Notes: a model not told the origin generated them from the letters alone. 64,000 bases of DNA from Haloferax mediterranei ATCC 33500 (GCF_000306765.2 NC_017944.1:186001-250000); one strand, 5' to 3'; shown: positions 53,636 to 63,559, counted from the first letter of the stretch. Program-made: numbers and translations.

Positions 53636-56299
53636 TTAGCCGTCGTTGTCTTCGAACGTCAGCGCCGCGTCGCCAGTCAGGTTCATCTTCGTGATGTCAC
53701 CCGAGAAGCGGAAGCCGTCGCTGTCGTCGGTGATAGCACCCGTTGCCGTGCTGGTCGTGAGCGAATCAGAGCTCTCGGTTGCTCCGATAAGCGGGTCGTT
53801 CATAATCTCGCCGGTGACTTCGAGTTCGTACTGGGTCTCCGTGCCCTCGCCCTTGACGCGGATGCGGTTCGGAAGCGCGAACATGGCGGGGTCGACTTGC
53901 GTACCGTTGACGTAGACTTCGGCCTCGCCTTCGAGGAACGAGAACGAGGTGATGTCGCCGGAGTAGGTGTACACGTCTTCGGCTCCGTCGGACGTGATCC
54001 AGCCCGTCGCGGACGTACTGGATACGTCGTCCCACTCTTCGATGGTGTCGCCGGACGCCTGCAACGAGTCGCTGACGGCAACTTCGTACTGCGTCGTCGT
54101 ACCCGTGCCGACGATGCGGAGTTCGTTCTCGGAGTCCGTCGAGTCCGTCACGGAGCCACTACCACTCGTCGCGTCCGTGATGGAACTCGGCGTTACCTGC
54201 ATGCCGTCGACGTAGAGGTCCGCCTCGCCTTCGAGGAACGAGAAGGACGACACGTCGCCGGAGAACGCGTACACGTCCTCGGAGCCCTGGTCCGTAATCC
54301 AGCCCGTTGCAGACGTGCCGGAGATGCTATCCCATTCCTCGATGGTGTCGCCGGACGCCTGCAGCGAGTCGGTGACGGTGAAGTCGTACTGCGTTGTCGT
54401 CCCCGTGCCGACGATGCGGAGTTCGTGCGACGAATCGGTCGTCGAGTCGTCGCCGGACGACGAGTCGTCACCACTCGACGAGTCACTGTCACTCGTCGCA
54501 TCTGTAATCGTACTCGGCGTCACCTGCTCGCCGTTGACGTAGATTTCCGCCTCGCCTTCGAGGAACGAGAAGGACGACACGTCGCCGGAGAAGGTGTACG
54601 CGTCTTCGGACCCGTCGGTAGTAACCCACCCTGTGGCGGAGCCACTGGAGACATCGTCCCACTCCTCGATGGTGTCGCCGGACGTCTGTAGCGAGTCAGT
54701 GACGGTGAATTCGTACTGGGTCGTCGTTCCCGTGCCGACGATTCGCAGGTCGTTCGGAAGCGGCTCCGTAGTCGTCGAGTCGTCGCCAGACGACGAGTCA
54801 CCACTGCTCGTGCCGTCGTCAGTTCCGGGGAGCGGACACGAGTCGCTGCTGGTGATGTTGCTCGTGCTCACGTCGGCCCCGTTGAACACGGTTGCCTGCC
54901 CGGTGACGTTGATGTTGGTGTCCAGAATCTCACAGTTGGTCGCGTCGTTGACGAGAACACCGTTAACGTCGCCGTTCGGGAAGTGGATACAACTGTTCTG
55001 GATTGTCGAGCCGTTGCGGTCGTTGTCGATGCAGACAGCGGCACCAGCCGGCTGCGACTGAGAACTACCCGTAATCGAGACGTTATCGAGCGTCGCACCC
55101 CACGGTTCTTCAGTCGTGTCGGTATCGACCGAGTCGGCGTGGAGCGTCTGAATCGACGTGTCGTTCTGGATGCGACAATTACGGAGCGTGAAACTCCCGT
55201 GGCCGCCCCACGACGGCGGCGATGTCGCGATGACAGCGCGTGCGGACGGACTCGATTTATAAATGAAGTCACAGTCCTCGATGAGTACCCCGGAATAGCC
55301 GTTGCCCGTCGAGTCGATAAGGAGACCTGTGGGACTGTGAAGTTGGTCGCCGTCGCGGGCGTGTTCGTTGAGGTCGTTGTCGTCGACGATGACGGTCGCA
55401 CCTTTGATCCACGAGGACTTCGAGGGGTGGTCGCCGCCGGAGATGCGCATGTTCGTGTTGTCGTTGTTCTTGAACAGGCCGCCTTCGACGCGGAGCACGC
55501 CCTGCGTGTGGGTCGCGCGGAACGACGACGAGCCGCGCTGTTCGATGTGGCAGTCGACGAGACGGATTTCACCGACGGAGCCACCCTGCACACGGATACC
55601 CGCAACACCGTCGGGGTAGCCGGGGATTGCAGCGCCTTCGCGCATGTAGACGCGGCGGGCGACGTTGACGCCGTCGACGGACGAACAGTCGTATGCGAGT
55701 AGTTGTCGTCGGGCGTAGTTGTCGGAGGGAGTGCGGCCGAGCCATTCGACATCCTCGATGAGTGCGCCGTCGTCGTTGACGAGCCAGATGTCGGCGGTCG
55801 TGGTGTCGTCGTCGGTCTGCTGGATAGAGAAGTTCTTCAGGACGTGATGGCTGCCGCTCGTGATTTCGAGGAAACGGAACTTCTCACCGTTGTTTCCGGA
55901 TGGGAACACGAACTGCACGTCTTTGTGTGAGCTTCCGGTTCCAACGATACCGAACCGAGAGACGTTGTCGTTCCAGGACTGTGTGTTGGTCGCGAGATAC
56001 TCACCCGGAGGGAATTCGATGAGTGTCCCACTTTCGTAGGCTGCGTCGAGTTTGCTGTCTATCGGCTCGTTTCCGTTAGGGTCCATTCCAAGGTCGGCCA
56101 CCGCGTCGACAACGCGGTCCCACTGGATTCCGAAGCGCTCCTCTGGTCCAGACGCAGCCGACGCGACGCCGGCAGAGAGGGCAGTCGATGCGGCCGCTGC
56201 ACCGATTTTGAGGTAGTTCCGTCTGTTGAGTTGCGATTCGAGGATGGAGTCCGAATCTGTAGCAGATTCGTCGTCGTCTCCACCGTTGAGTCGTACCAT
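53636..56299 (-). CDS. Large Tat-exported beta-helix protein with four C-terminal repeats (paralogue 2)
   Basis: An 887-residue secreted protein. The Tat signal is at residues 24-48 (NRRNYLKIGAAAASTALSAG). Residues about 55-470 are a right-handed beta-helix nearly matching paralogue 1. Then come four copies of an 80-residue domain at about 515-600, 622-705, 723-803 and 809-887. Each opens with ELRIVGTGTTTQYEFTVTDS and ends near FLEGEAEVYVNG; the fourth is divergent. Ser/Asp/Gly linkers separate the first three. No lipobox is clear, unlike paralogue 1. The domains may bind polysaccharide, with the helix acting on it. A TATA-like CAATAATGATT lies about 30 bp upstream. Confidence 0.85.
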   Translation of the reverse strand: MVRLNGGDDDESATDSDSILESQLNRRNYLKIGAAAASTALSAGVASAASGPEERFGIQWDRVVDAVADLGMDPNGNEPIDSKLDAAYESGTLIEFPPGEYLATNTQSWNDNVSRFGIVGTGSSHKDVQFVFPSGNNGEKFRFLEITSGSHHVLKNFSIQQTDDDTTTADIWLVNDDGALIEDVEWLGRTPSDNYARRQLLAYDCSSVDGVNVARRVYMREGAAIPGYPDGVAGIRVQGGSVGEIRLVDCHIEQRGSSSFRATHTQGVLRVEGGLFKNNDNTNMRISGGDHPSKSSWIKGATVIVDDNDLNEHARDGDQLHSPTGLLIDSTGNGYSGVLIEDCDFIYKSSPSARAVIATSPPSWGGHGSFTLRNCRIQNDTSIQTLHADSVDTDTTEEPWGATLDNVSITGSSQSQPAGAAVCIDNDRNGSTIQNSCIHFPNGDVNGVLVNDATNCEILDTNINVTGQATVFNGADVSTSNITSSDSCPLPGTDDGTSSGDSSSGDDSTTTEPLPNDLRIVGTGTTTQYEFTVTDSLQTSGDTIEEWDDVSSGSATGWVTTDGSEDAYTFSGDVSSFSFLEGEAEIYVNGEQVTPSTITDATSDSDSSSGDDSSSGDDSTTDSSHELRIVGTGTTTQYDFTVTDSLQASGDTIEEWDSISGTSATGWITDQGSEDVYAFSGDVSSFSFLEGEADLYVDGMQVTPSSITDATSGSGSVTDSTDSENELRIVGTGTTTQYEVAVSDSLQASGDTIEEWDDVSSTSATGWITSDGAEDVYTYSGDITSFSFLEGEAEVYVNGTQVDPAMFALPNRIRVKGEGTETQYELEVTGEIMNDPLIGATESSDSLTTSTATGAITDDSDGFRFSGDITKMNLTGDAALTFEDNDG
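53870..54760 (-). repeat. Tandem domain repeats (about 300-320 bp units)
   Basis: Within the large beta-helix gene, units starting near 54750, 54430 and 54128 are close to each other in DNA and protein, and a fourth (from about 53870 down to 53636) is more diverged. The order suggests stepwise internal duplication. Confidence 0.8.
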
Positions 56300-56747
56300 G
56301 CTTCAGGAAAGCCCTCGTTAACATGATAATCATTATTGCGAGGTATACGCAGTTTCGGTCCGTTTACCAACGTGTTTGATTCGGATGGCAGCCAGATAGA
56401 TACCAGTTGTTTACCAAAAACACACGTTATTTTCGGGGAGAAAAGCATAGGTTCAATATGAATGAGAACAGTTTCGAGCCAAATAAAATGACATCTTAAT
56501 CCATGCTAAACCTCTGAGACCAACAGCCAATAACGGGTTAATTTTTCGCGTTCTCGGAACTTGTCTGTGTGTATAATCTACCTATGCTCTGGTAATTAAT
56601 CCCCCACCGAACCTTGCGGGTGCTTTCGTTTCACTATAATCACACATTTGGCGAGGTGCTACTATATTTGATTCACTCGATACATTCAGTTATCAATGAG
56701 GTTCGCCGAATCAATTGAATTCTCCTCTTAGTGAGGCAGACCAATTG
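56300..56747. other. Intergenic, AT-rich
   Basis: About 450 bp with no recognised gene. It contains the promoter of the large beta-helix gene near 56325-56337. Confidence 0.5.
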
Positions 56748-58262
56748 TTACTTCGACATGACCGAAACGAGTTCCTGTAGATTCTGTTTGACTCGCCAGT
56801 CGAAAAGCGCCATCAGAGATGCTGCGCTGATGACGTAGGCCACGACGCCAGTTGCGACCAGAAGCCCGAATTCTACGAGCGGGGCCCTGGCCTGGCTTTG
56901 GACTGCAAGCACCGCGAGAGCCATCACGACGGTCGCCAAGGTGGGATACGATATTTCGCGGAGGAAGCGAGTGTATGTCGTTCCGAGTGTCTTCTTCATC
57001 TCCCGTGCGTAGAGCGGAATCATCGGGAACGCTAGGATTCCCGTGACGGCGAGCGCGGTCCCCTCGATACCGAAGGTGCTGGTCATCGGAACGACGATAA
57101 TCGCCAAGAGCACGACTCTGAGCGTCCCGAGTTTCGTCTGTACATCCGGACGACCGACCGCTCGCCAGACGGGGTTGAACGTCGCAAAGAGTGTGCGGAA
57201 CAACCCGTACGCGACGAGAATCTGCATCGTCGCGACCATCGGAAGCCAGTCAGACCCGAGGAACGCGCCGACAAATGAGGGTGCAACGAGGAAGATGCCG
57301 ACAGACATGGGAAGCGCAACGAAGGCAGTCAACCGGAACGTGCTGAAGAACGCCTCCCTCAGGGCGTGCTGTTCCTCCTGAAGCTTCGAATACGTCGAGA
57401 ACATCACGCTCGAAACGACGACGGCGATTTCGGTCGCTGGCGCGTTCGAGATTCGGTACGCGAGTTGGTAGTACCCGAGTGAGGTCGCCGTCAGGAGCCA
57501 TCCGACGATTGCGTCGTCACCCTGTCCGTAGAGGAACTCGACGATAGACGAACCAGTAACCCACTTTCCGTAGCCGATGAGTTCGGCGGCGTACTCGCGG
57601 TTCAAGGAGGGCCACGGGCGGTACGGATGAAGGAGATAAGTGGCCAGTGCCCGCACGCCAGCGTCCGCCAAGTAACCGAAGATAAGCGCCCACACAGTCG
57701 GGCTAATGGCGGCGTAGCCGAGTGCGACCACGACGTAGGCCATCGTTCCGCTGACTCGGTAGGTGAACTCCTTGTGAAATTCGAGGTCCTTCTTGAAGTA
57801 CACCATCGCGGGATTCCGCAGGCTGAGGAAGATGGGAACCAACGCAATAGCCCGGATGAGGTCCCGCGCCGCGGGTTCGCCGAACAGCGAGGCGAGAGCA
57901 GGGGCGGCTAGATAGAGGATAGAGCTCATCAACAAGCCTCGGAGAATCTCCAACGAGAACATCGTGTTCAGATACTCGTCGACATCGTCGTCGATGCGCT
58001 GGATGAGCGCGGCGTCGATACCGAGGTTTGTGAGGCTTAACAGCGCCGAAATCGTGAGAAGCGCAATCCCCATCAATCCGATTGCTTCGGGACCGAGCAA
58101 CCGAGCGAGCACGATGAACATGACGACCTTCAACACGCGGTCGAGGACGTTCATCGCCGACACCCACATGCCGCTCTTTACTGTCCGCTCTGTGAGGTCG
58201 CCCTCACCGGGGACGAAGCGACGCTTGATGGCGCGGATAATCGAGCGAAGTGTATCTATCAT
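56748..58262 (-). CDS. Oligosaccharide flippase (Wzx/MOP family)
   Basis: A 504-residue polytopic membrane protein with about twelve to fourteen helices of the polysaccharide-exporter (MOP) type. It begins with a polar segment, then SGMWVSAMNVLDRVLKVVMF, and contains LARLLGPEAIGLMGIALL and MVYFKKDLEFHKEFTYRV typical of Wzx-like flippases. It should move a lipid-linked glycan across the membrane. It shares direction with the beta-helix gene downstream. Confidence 0.88.
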   Translation of the reverse strand: MIDTLRSIIRAIKRRFVPGEGDLTERTVKSGMWVSAMNVLDRVLKVVMFIVLARLLGPEAIGLMGIALLTISALLSLTNLGIDAALIQRIDDDVDEYLNTMFSLEILRGLLMSSILYLAAPALASLFGEPAARDLIRAIALVPIFLSLRNPAMVYFKKDLEFHKEFTYRVSGTMAYVVVALGYAAISPTVWALIFGYLADAGVRALATYLLHPYRPWPSLNREYAAELIGYGKWVTGSSIVEFLYGQGDDAIVGWLLTATSLGYYQLAYRISNAPATEIAVVVSSVMFSTYSKLQEEQHALREAFFSTFRLTAFVALPMSVGIFLVAPSFVGAFLGSDWLPMVATMQILVAYGLFRTLFATFNPVWRAVGRPDVQTKLGTLRVVLLAIIVVPMTSTFGIEGTALAVTGILAFPMIPLYAREMKKTLGTTYTRFLREISYPTLATVVMALAVLAVQSQARAPLVEFGLLVATGVVAYVISAASLMALFDWRVKQNLQELVSVMSK

Positions 58263-58473
58263 CAGAGACCCTTGTCTGGCCGTCGCCGAGACGACGGTTG
58301 TGCATTCGCGCGCTGTACCACACTCACGACAACTGCCCCACTTCCACTCCCACTACTATTCCAACTCCACTCCCACTCGGCTCCACATCGGCTCACGAGG
58401 TGATTAATTATTGACTCGCTACTGGGTTCGAAAGGGCAGACTATCCACGAGGGGACTAGTTAGTCGACCCGAA
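58263..58473. other. Short intergenic region with pyrimidine-rich run
   Basis: A CT-rich stretch with repeated CCACTCCCA-like words (about 58320-58385). No gene is seen. Confidence 0.45.
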
Positions 58474-60264
58474 CTACCCGGCCACATAATAGAGGTCGGA
58501 AGCACCGTTCGACATAACACGGTTTACGTTTGGCTGGTTCCGGACGGCTGTGAGGTTCTGGTCCGAGTATCGCAGTTCCCTGTACGCGGTCACCTCCCTG
58601 TCGTAGTCCGTCTTCGAGACCATCAGATACCGCGGGCCGTCGTAGTAGCGTGGAAGGTCAGACAGTGCCTCATCAGGCGTCGTAAAGCCGAGTTCTGGCG
58701 TCGGGCTGTTCGGGAGGGCTTCGGCGAATCGGTCCGGATTCCCCCGGATACCGACGAACCGAACGTCTTCGTCCGACATCTCGAAGGCGGTATCGTAGGC
58801 CTGCATCTGCTGTGCCGGAACGTGATTCGACGGGAGATAGATGTACGGCGAGGGGAACATGACCATCAGCGACAGTCCAATGACGAGTGCTGCTGCGATG
58901 GGTGCGCCGGTCTTGAACGCGGTACTGAATCTGCTTGCTGCGAGTCGTTCGAAGGCGTAGTATAGCCCGACACTACCGACGATGGTGGCTAAAATCATCG
59001 AGAAGCCGACGTGACGGAAGAAGAAATTCGTCCCCGAGAGGTCACCCAGCAGGTGCGCGAAGAAGTACGGAACCAACACGACGAGGCTGAACGTCAGCGT
59101 CAGAAGGATGGACCGACCACGCGGAAGCAAGTCGTCGAATCGCCCGAACAAGAGACCGACGAAGACAGCAAACGTCACCAGCGCGTACACCGCGTTCACG
59201 AGGAACAGTTTGACGAACACGTCGAGGATTCCGCCGCCGACGGCGGACACAGACCCGGTTCGTTGGGCAATAGCCGTCCCAGCGGCCGAATCACCCGAGA
59301 AGAGACCCAGAACACCGTCGATGAACAACCCGCTAGTCGAAGCACCGACTGAATACTGCGTGAACCAGTAGACGGACACCACGGCAAAGACGAACGTCAG
59401 CCCATAGACTGGGCGTTGATTTGAAACGCCAGGTGCCTTCCGTTGGCGCTGGACAAACTGGATTACAGCGGCAACGACGAACAGGACGAGGAAGTTGAGG
59501 GCGGCCTGTAGATGATACGCAACGACGGCAATCGTCCCGACGGTGAACAGAATAGAGACTGGTGTGACGTGACGACGCCATCGACTCTCCATCTCGTCAG
59601 TCACCGAGAACTGGTGCTTGAAGAATAAGTAGAGAAGCACCACGCCGAGGAACGACGCGAGCGAGTAGGGGAAGAACATGAGCTTGAACCCGTTGAGGTT
59701 CACCGGGAGGAACAGCAACCCGGAAAAGACCGCAATGAGGACGGCCTTCCGGTCGGGAACGATCATGGAAACGATAAGCGGGACGAACACGAGATAGACG
59801 AGCGAAAGGAAGAAGACGACGAGCATCATCGACGTAGCGATATCCAGCCCGAGCGTAGAGCTGAACATCCCGGCGGAGATGTGGCCGCTCGGGTAGACAA
59901 TTTCGAATGGGGATATCGTCTCGGCAGCAATCGATTTTGTCCATCCGAGGTGCGTCAACGAGTCGTTGAACCCATAAAAGTAGTACTGACGGACGAGCGG
60001 AAGCGCCGAAACAGACGTAATACCGAGACCGGCGAGTGCAAGTCCGCCGATTGCGGCCCGACTATTCGGTGCGAAAACCACGACAACGAGCGACGCCAGT
60101 ACTGCGAGGCCCACGCCAGCCCAGAAGATTATTGGAGTCGACTGATAGAGGGAGACCTCGTAGCGATGCGCTGGTGACGCGTGCGCGACGAGAATGCCGA
60201 CGGCGACTGCGAGAAACCCGACGATGAGGAGTGTTCTCGTGACCCGTGAATCACGTTGCTTCAT
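58474..60264 (-). CDS. Polytopic membrane protein, GT-C-like, of unknown function
   Basis: A 596-residue protein with about thirteen predicted helices and a 110-residue soluble C-terminus (NHVPAQQMQAYDTAFEMSDE). The general layout (many helices, a loop with HLGWTKSI near residue 105, an outer C-terminal domain) resembles GT-C glycosyltransferases or oligosaccharyl-type proteins in haloarchaeal glycan loci. No clear catalytic motif, so polymerase or transferase is only a suggestion. A TTAATAACA element near 60292 is the likely promoter. Confidence 0.7.
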   Translation of the reverse strand: MKQRDSRVTRTLLIVGFLAVAVGILVAHASPAHRYEVSLYQSTPIIFWAGVGLAVLASLVVVVFAPNSRAAIGGLALAGLGITSVSALPLVRQYYFYGFNDSLTHLGWTKSIAAETISPFEIVYPSGHISAGMFSSTLGLDIATSMMLVVFFLSLVYLVFVPLIVSMIVPDRKAVLIAVFSGLLFLPVNLNGFKLMFFPYSLASFLGVVLLYLFFKHQFSVTDEMESRWRRHVTPVSILFTVGTIAVVAYHLQAALNFLVLFVVAAVIQFVQRQRKAPGVSNQRPVYGLTFVFAVVSVYWFTQYSVGASTSGLFIDGVLGLFSGDSAAGTAIAQRTGSVSAVGGGILDVFVKLFLVNAVYALVTFAVFVGLLFGRFDDLLPRGRSILLTLTFSLVVLVPYFFAHLLGDLSGTNFFFRHVGFSMILATIVGSVGLYYAFERLAASRFSTAFKTGAPIAAALVIGLSLMVMFPSPYIYLPSNHVPAQQMQAYDTAFEMSDEDVRFVGIRGNPDRFAEALPNSPTPELGFTTPDEALSDLPRYYDGPRYLMVSKTDYDREVTAYRELRYSDQNLTAVRNQPNVNRVMSNGASDLYYVAG

Positions 60265-60573
60265 CTGGTGAGAGAAGGTGAGTCGCGAATTTTGTTATTA
60301 AGAATGTAACGCTCTGGAGGACGGCAGCCGAACGCAGGTCTGTGTTGGAAGACAGTGATTTAGCCTACAAAAGCCGGCTACAGCCATTCGTCTCTGCTCT
60401 TCTTGTTGGTGTCGAATAGACAGCGAAGATGCGCCTGTGTGGTCGCTATCGGCTATTCAGCCGAGTATAGGCGCGCGATAACAAAACCCAACGCTAGCAG
60501 ATATCTGGGTATCGATGCTACTTACAGCAGTCTCGGCACGTACCCGTGAACGAACCCCCGGTGAGTGGCAGTC
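60265..60573. other. Divergent promoter region
   Basis: About 310 bp between the membrane protein and the AsnB-like gene; it must hold both promoters. No gene seen. Confidence 0.5.
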
Positions 60574-62436
60574 ATGACTGGGTTTGTCGGCGGAGCGCTC
60601 GACGACACAACCCTCGGAGCGTGTGCCGCCGAGTTGTACCACGAAGACTGGTATGAGTCCGCGACGCTTTCTACCGACGGGTTCGGTGTCTCAGTCCTCC
60701 ACCACGGAGCGAAAGACCCCAAGGGATGCACGCTCTGGGAAGACGGTTCGCGTGTAGGGGCCGTCTACGGCGTGGTCACGAACCTCGATGAACTCGGTCT
60801 CGACACCGACACGCTGTTCGAGAAACTCCTCGATGACCCGCACGCACTCCTGCCCGAACTCGACGGAACGTTTCTCATCGTTGCTATCGACGGCGCTACC
60901 GGGCGAATCGTCGTCACCAGCGACAAACTGGGAACGCGACAGTGTTTCTACGTCGACGGCGACGAGGAAAACGGCGAGCCGTTCGCGTTCGGAACCGAAG
61001 TCGGAGCGCTCACCACACTACTCGACGACCCGCAGGTCGACGAACGCGCTATCAGTGACCTGCTGCTGATTGGTCACGTCTGGGGCGACAAGACGCTCGT
61101 TCAGGGTGTTAACTACCTCCCGTCCGGTTCCGTACTCGAATACGAGGCTGGTTCGGGCTACGAAATAGAATCCTACTGGCACCACACGTTCGAACAGAGC
61201 GACGACGACTCGTACCTCGACGACCTCACCGAGGCGTATCAATCGGTCATCGCCGACATGGCGGAGACGGTGGACGGCGATGTCGGCCTGTGGCTCTCCG
61301 GCGGTCTCGACAGTCGCTCGATGGCCTCGGAACTGAGTCGCTACCACGACATCACGACGTACACCTACGACTCGAACCCCGCAAACGGAAGCAACCTCGA
61401 ACTCGCCGCCCGCGTCTCGGACGTACTCGGCGTCGAAAACAAGCGTGTGATGCTCGATTCCGACGGCTTCGTGGACAATTTCGACAAATCCGTCCAACTG
61501 ACGAGCGGGATGGTCGGGTTGTCGACGTTCACCAACCTCTCTGCGGTGTTCAACATCCCCGAGGTACCCGACATTCTCATCGAAGGGTGTGGACAAGGCG
61601 GGATGATGGGCGACGGCATCGGACGGGCCGCAGTGGAACGAAGCAAGTCACCCGAAGCGGCGCTCTACCGCGCCAAACACCGCATCGACATCGACGAAGC
61701 ACGCAAACTCCTTCGGACGAGTTTCGACCCGATGACGACCTACCGCGAGGAGGTGCTCAAAAGCAACCAGTCCGACCTCTACAGTACCGCGCTAGACTGC
61801 TACTATCGGAACTACTTCCCGCGATGTGACTTTGCGAGCAACCCCATCGCAGAGAGTCAAGCCGGGACGCGCGTCCCCTTCAGCGACACCGAATTCCTCG
61901 ACGCAGTAACCCGAATGCCGCTTTCGCACCGTGTCGGCTCGATTCCGTTCACGAACGGAGCGGTTCCCGCCGGAACCGCCTACCCGAAAATAGAGCTGGT
62001 TCGACGACTCGACAGCCGACTGGCCGACATCCCCTACGAACGAACCAAAGTCCCGCCCGCGCGCCCGATGTGGCAACACGCCGCTGGTTTCGTCGTTGGC
62101 ACCTCTGTCGACCGCATCCGTGAGCATGTTATCGGTGATGTCCACACCTACGGCGGTCGGTCGATGGTCGGAGAGTGGTACCGTCAAAACCGCGCGCTCC
62201 GCGAGCGTGTCGACGACCTGCTCGACTCCGCGTGCGAGCGCCCGTACTTCGATGCCGACGAGATTCGCCGCCTCCAGCTCGAAGAGCTAACCGGCGAAGC
62301 CGAACACATGAGCGCCATCTCGGGTATCATTACGGGCGAACTCTGGGTTCGAAAGTATATCGACCGCGAAGAACAGGCCACGACCGACGAGGTGGCGGCG
62401 CAGCCCACAGAAGACGCCACGCAAACCGCTGACTGA
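60574..62436 (+). CDS. Asparagine-synthase-like enzyme lacking the glutaminase Cys
   Basis: A 620-residue AsnB-family protein. The N-terminal domain has the class II amidotransferase fold (TSDKLGTRQCFYV) but starts MTGFVGG, where active enzymes have Cys2; so glutamine hydrolysis is unlikely. The C-terminal PP-loop is intact (LWLSGGLDSRSMA near residue 233), supporting ATP-dependent adenylation. ATG 60574 fits this domain start; a GTG three codons upstream would not restore a Cys. Relatives occur in exopolysaccharide clusters and may use free ammonia or an amine to form an amide on a uronic acid. Acidic tail at the end. Confidence 0.85.
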   Translation: MTGFVGGALDDTTLGACAAELYHEDWYESATLSTDGFGVSVLHHGAKDPKGCTLWEDGSRVGAVYGVVTNLDELGLDTDTLFEKLLDDPHALLPELDGTFLIVAIDGATGRIVVTSDKLGTRQCFYVDGDEENGEPFAFGTEVGALTTLLDDPQVDERAISDLLLIGHVWGDKTLVQGVNYLPSGSVLEYEAGSGYEIESYWHHTFEQSDDDSYLDDLTEAYQSVIADMAETVDGDVGLWLSGGLDSRSMASELSRYHDITTYTYDSNPANGSNLELAARVSDVLGVENKRVMLDSDGFVDNFDKSVQLTSGMVGLSTFTNLSAVFNIPEVPDILIEGCGQGGMMGDGIGRAAVERSKSPEAALYRAKHRIDIDEARKLLRTSFDPMTTYREEVLKSNQSDLYSTALDCYYRNYFPRCDFASNPIAESQAGTRVPFSDTEFLDAVTRMPLSHRVGSIPFTNGAVPAGTAYPKIELVRRLDSRLADIPYERTKVPPARPMWQHAAGFVVGTSVDRIREHVIGDVHTYGGRSMVGEWYRQNRALRERVDDLLDSACERPYFDADEIRRLQLEELTGEAEHMSAISGIITGELWVRKYIDREEQATTDEVAAQPTEDATQTAD

Positions 62437-62566
62437 CGGTCAGATACCGTCGAAGTCTACACGAGTCGGAGAGAGTAGTGAAGTGAGAGACAGTCCGTCG
62501 CGTCCGAGGAATTCGATTTCGGAATTGAGAGCCCGAGATTCTAGAAGGCAGAACGTGGGCGCAAGG

Positions 62567-62878
62567 TCATTCCCGGGAATGTAACGAGTAGGCGATGAGG
62601 AGCACGCCGAAGAACTGGAACGTGCGCGTGACAAGTGTCAAGGGACGCTGATAGCGCAGCCCGATGTACCCTTCTCGGAGGAGCAATGAGCCGACGAACG
62701 CGACGCTGAACGCGACGGCCGTGAGGAGAAACAGCCCCAGCGACAGCGACCGCATTGTCCGACTATCGTGGCGGCGATATCCTCGGTAGGCCTGATAGCC
62801 CACGTAACCGCCGACGAGCGTCGAGCCGAAGGCGAGCCCGATGATAAGCCAGTCGACTACCGCAGATAGTCCGACCAT
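62567..62878 (-). CDS. Small three-helix membrane protein
   Basis: A 103-residue membrane protein with three predicted helices (WLIIGLAFGSTLVGGYVGYQ; LGLFLLTAVAFSVAFVGSLL; a third at the end). It starts one base after the stop of the HTH gene, a pairing seen repeatedly in haloarchaea (DUF7521-like). Function unknown; possibly controlled by or sensing with its HTH partner. Confidence 0.75.
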   Translation of the reverse strand: MVGLSAVVDWLIIGLAFGSTLVGGYVGYQAYRGYRRHDSRTMRSLSLGLFLLTAVAFSVAFVGSLLLREGYIGLRYQRPLTLVTRTFQFFGVLLIAYSLHSRE

Positions 62879-62879
62879 C

Positions 62880-63272
62880 TCAGAGGTGTTCCCACATTTT
62901 CTTGAAGCGGTCCGCGGTGTCTGTCTCCTGTTGGCCGGGGAACGCTTCCGGCTGGCTTCGCGTCACGGATGTCTCGAAGGCACCTTCGTCCAACTCGAGG
63001 GAGAACTCCGAGAGCGTGGCCGCGTAGACATTGTAGTGGTTGCCGCTAGTCTGTATCTTCGTCTGTTCTTCTACGAGATCGTATTCCTGCAATTGTTCGA
63101 CCCGCCGGTACACCGTCGGCTTAGACATCTCACATTGGTTGGCGAGTTCTTGCGCGGACATAGGCTTGACACTTGTTGCTGCGAGGATGTCCCGGGCGTA
63201 CTCGTCGCTGAGGATGTCGAGAATATCACTCAGCTCCGGATCCTCACTCACGCTTCGACTGGAAGACCGCAA
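62880..63272 (-). CDS. ArsR-like winged-helix regulator
   Basis: A 130-residue winged-helix protein. LSDILDILSDEYARDILAAT and MSAQELANQCEMSKPTVYRR show the helix-turn-helix, and the wing is near YDLVEEQTKIQTSGNHY. Co-oriented and nearly overlapping with the small membrane-protein gene, so a two-gene operon. Its ligand is unknown. Confidence 0.85.
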   Translation of the reverse strand: MRSSSRSVSEDPELSDILDILSDEYARDILAATSVKPMSAQELANQCEMSKPTVYRRVEQLQEYDLVEEQTKIQTSGNHYNVYAATLSEFSLELDEGAFETSVTRSQPEAFPGQQETDTADRFKKMWEHL

Positions 63273-63559
63273 GCCGAATAAAAAGCCTGACTGGTTTCTG
63301 GGTCAGTAATTCGGCAGGGACGAGCCGACAGCGGAGTGCAGATAGCTTGTGGGGCAGTGGATTCGAGTGTGTTTTGGAGGGCTTAATCACACGTCAGCGG
63401 GGACCACGGGAGTTACCGTGATACTGCGACGGATAGGAGATGAGGCACAGGTGCGGGCAAGCACCTTGTTTACTCCGAGACATCCATCGCAGTTCAACGG
63501 AGGACCCGTCGGATAATATAAAGGTGGGGGGAGTTTCTGAGTCAGAAACTACCCCTTGT

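Noticed and set aside
53567..54691. Open frame of 374 codons on the plus strand
   Set aside because: Antisense to the repeat region of the large beta-helix gene; its repeats only mirror those of the real gene.
56652..56660. GCTACTATA resembling the MITE right end
   Set aside because: No matching left end; nine bases is too short to support a copy.
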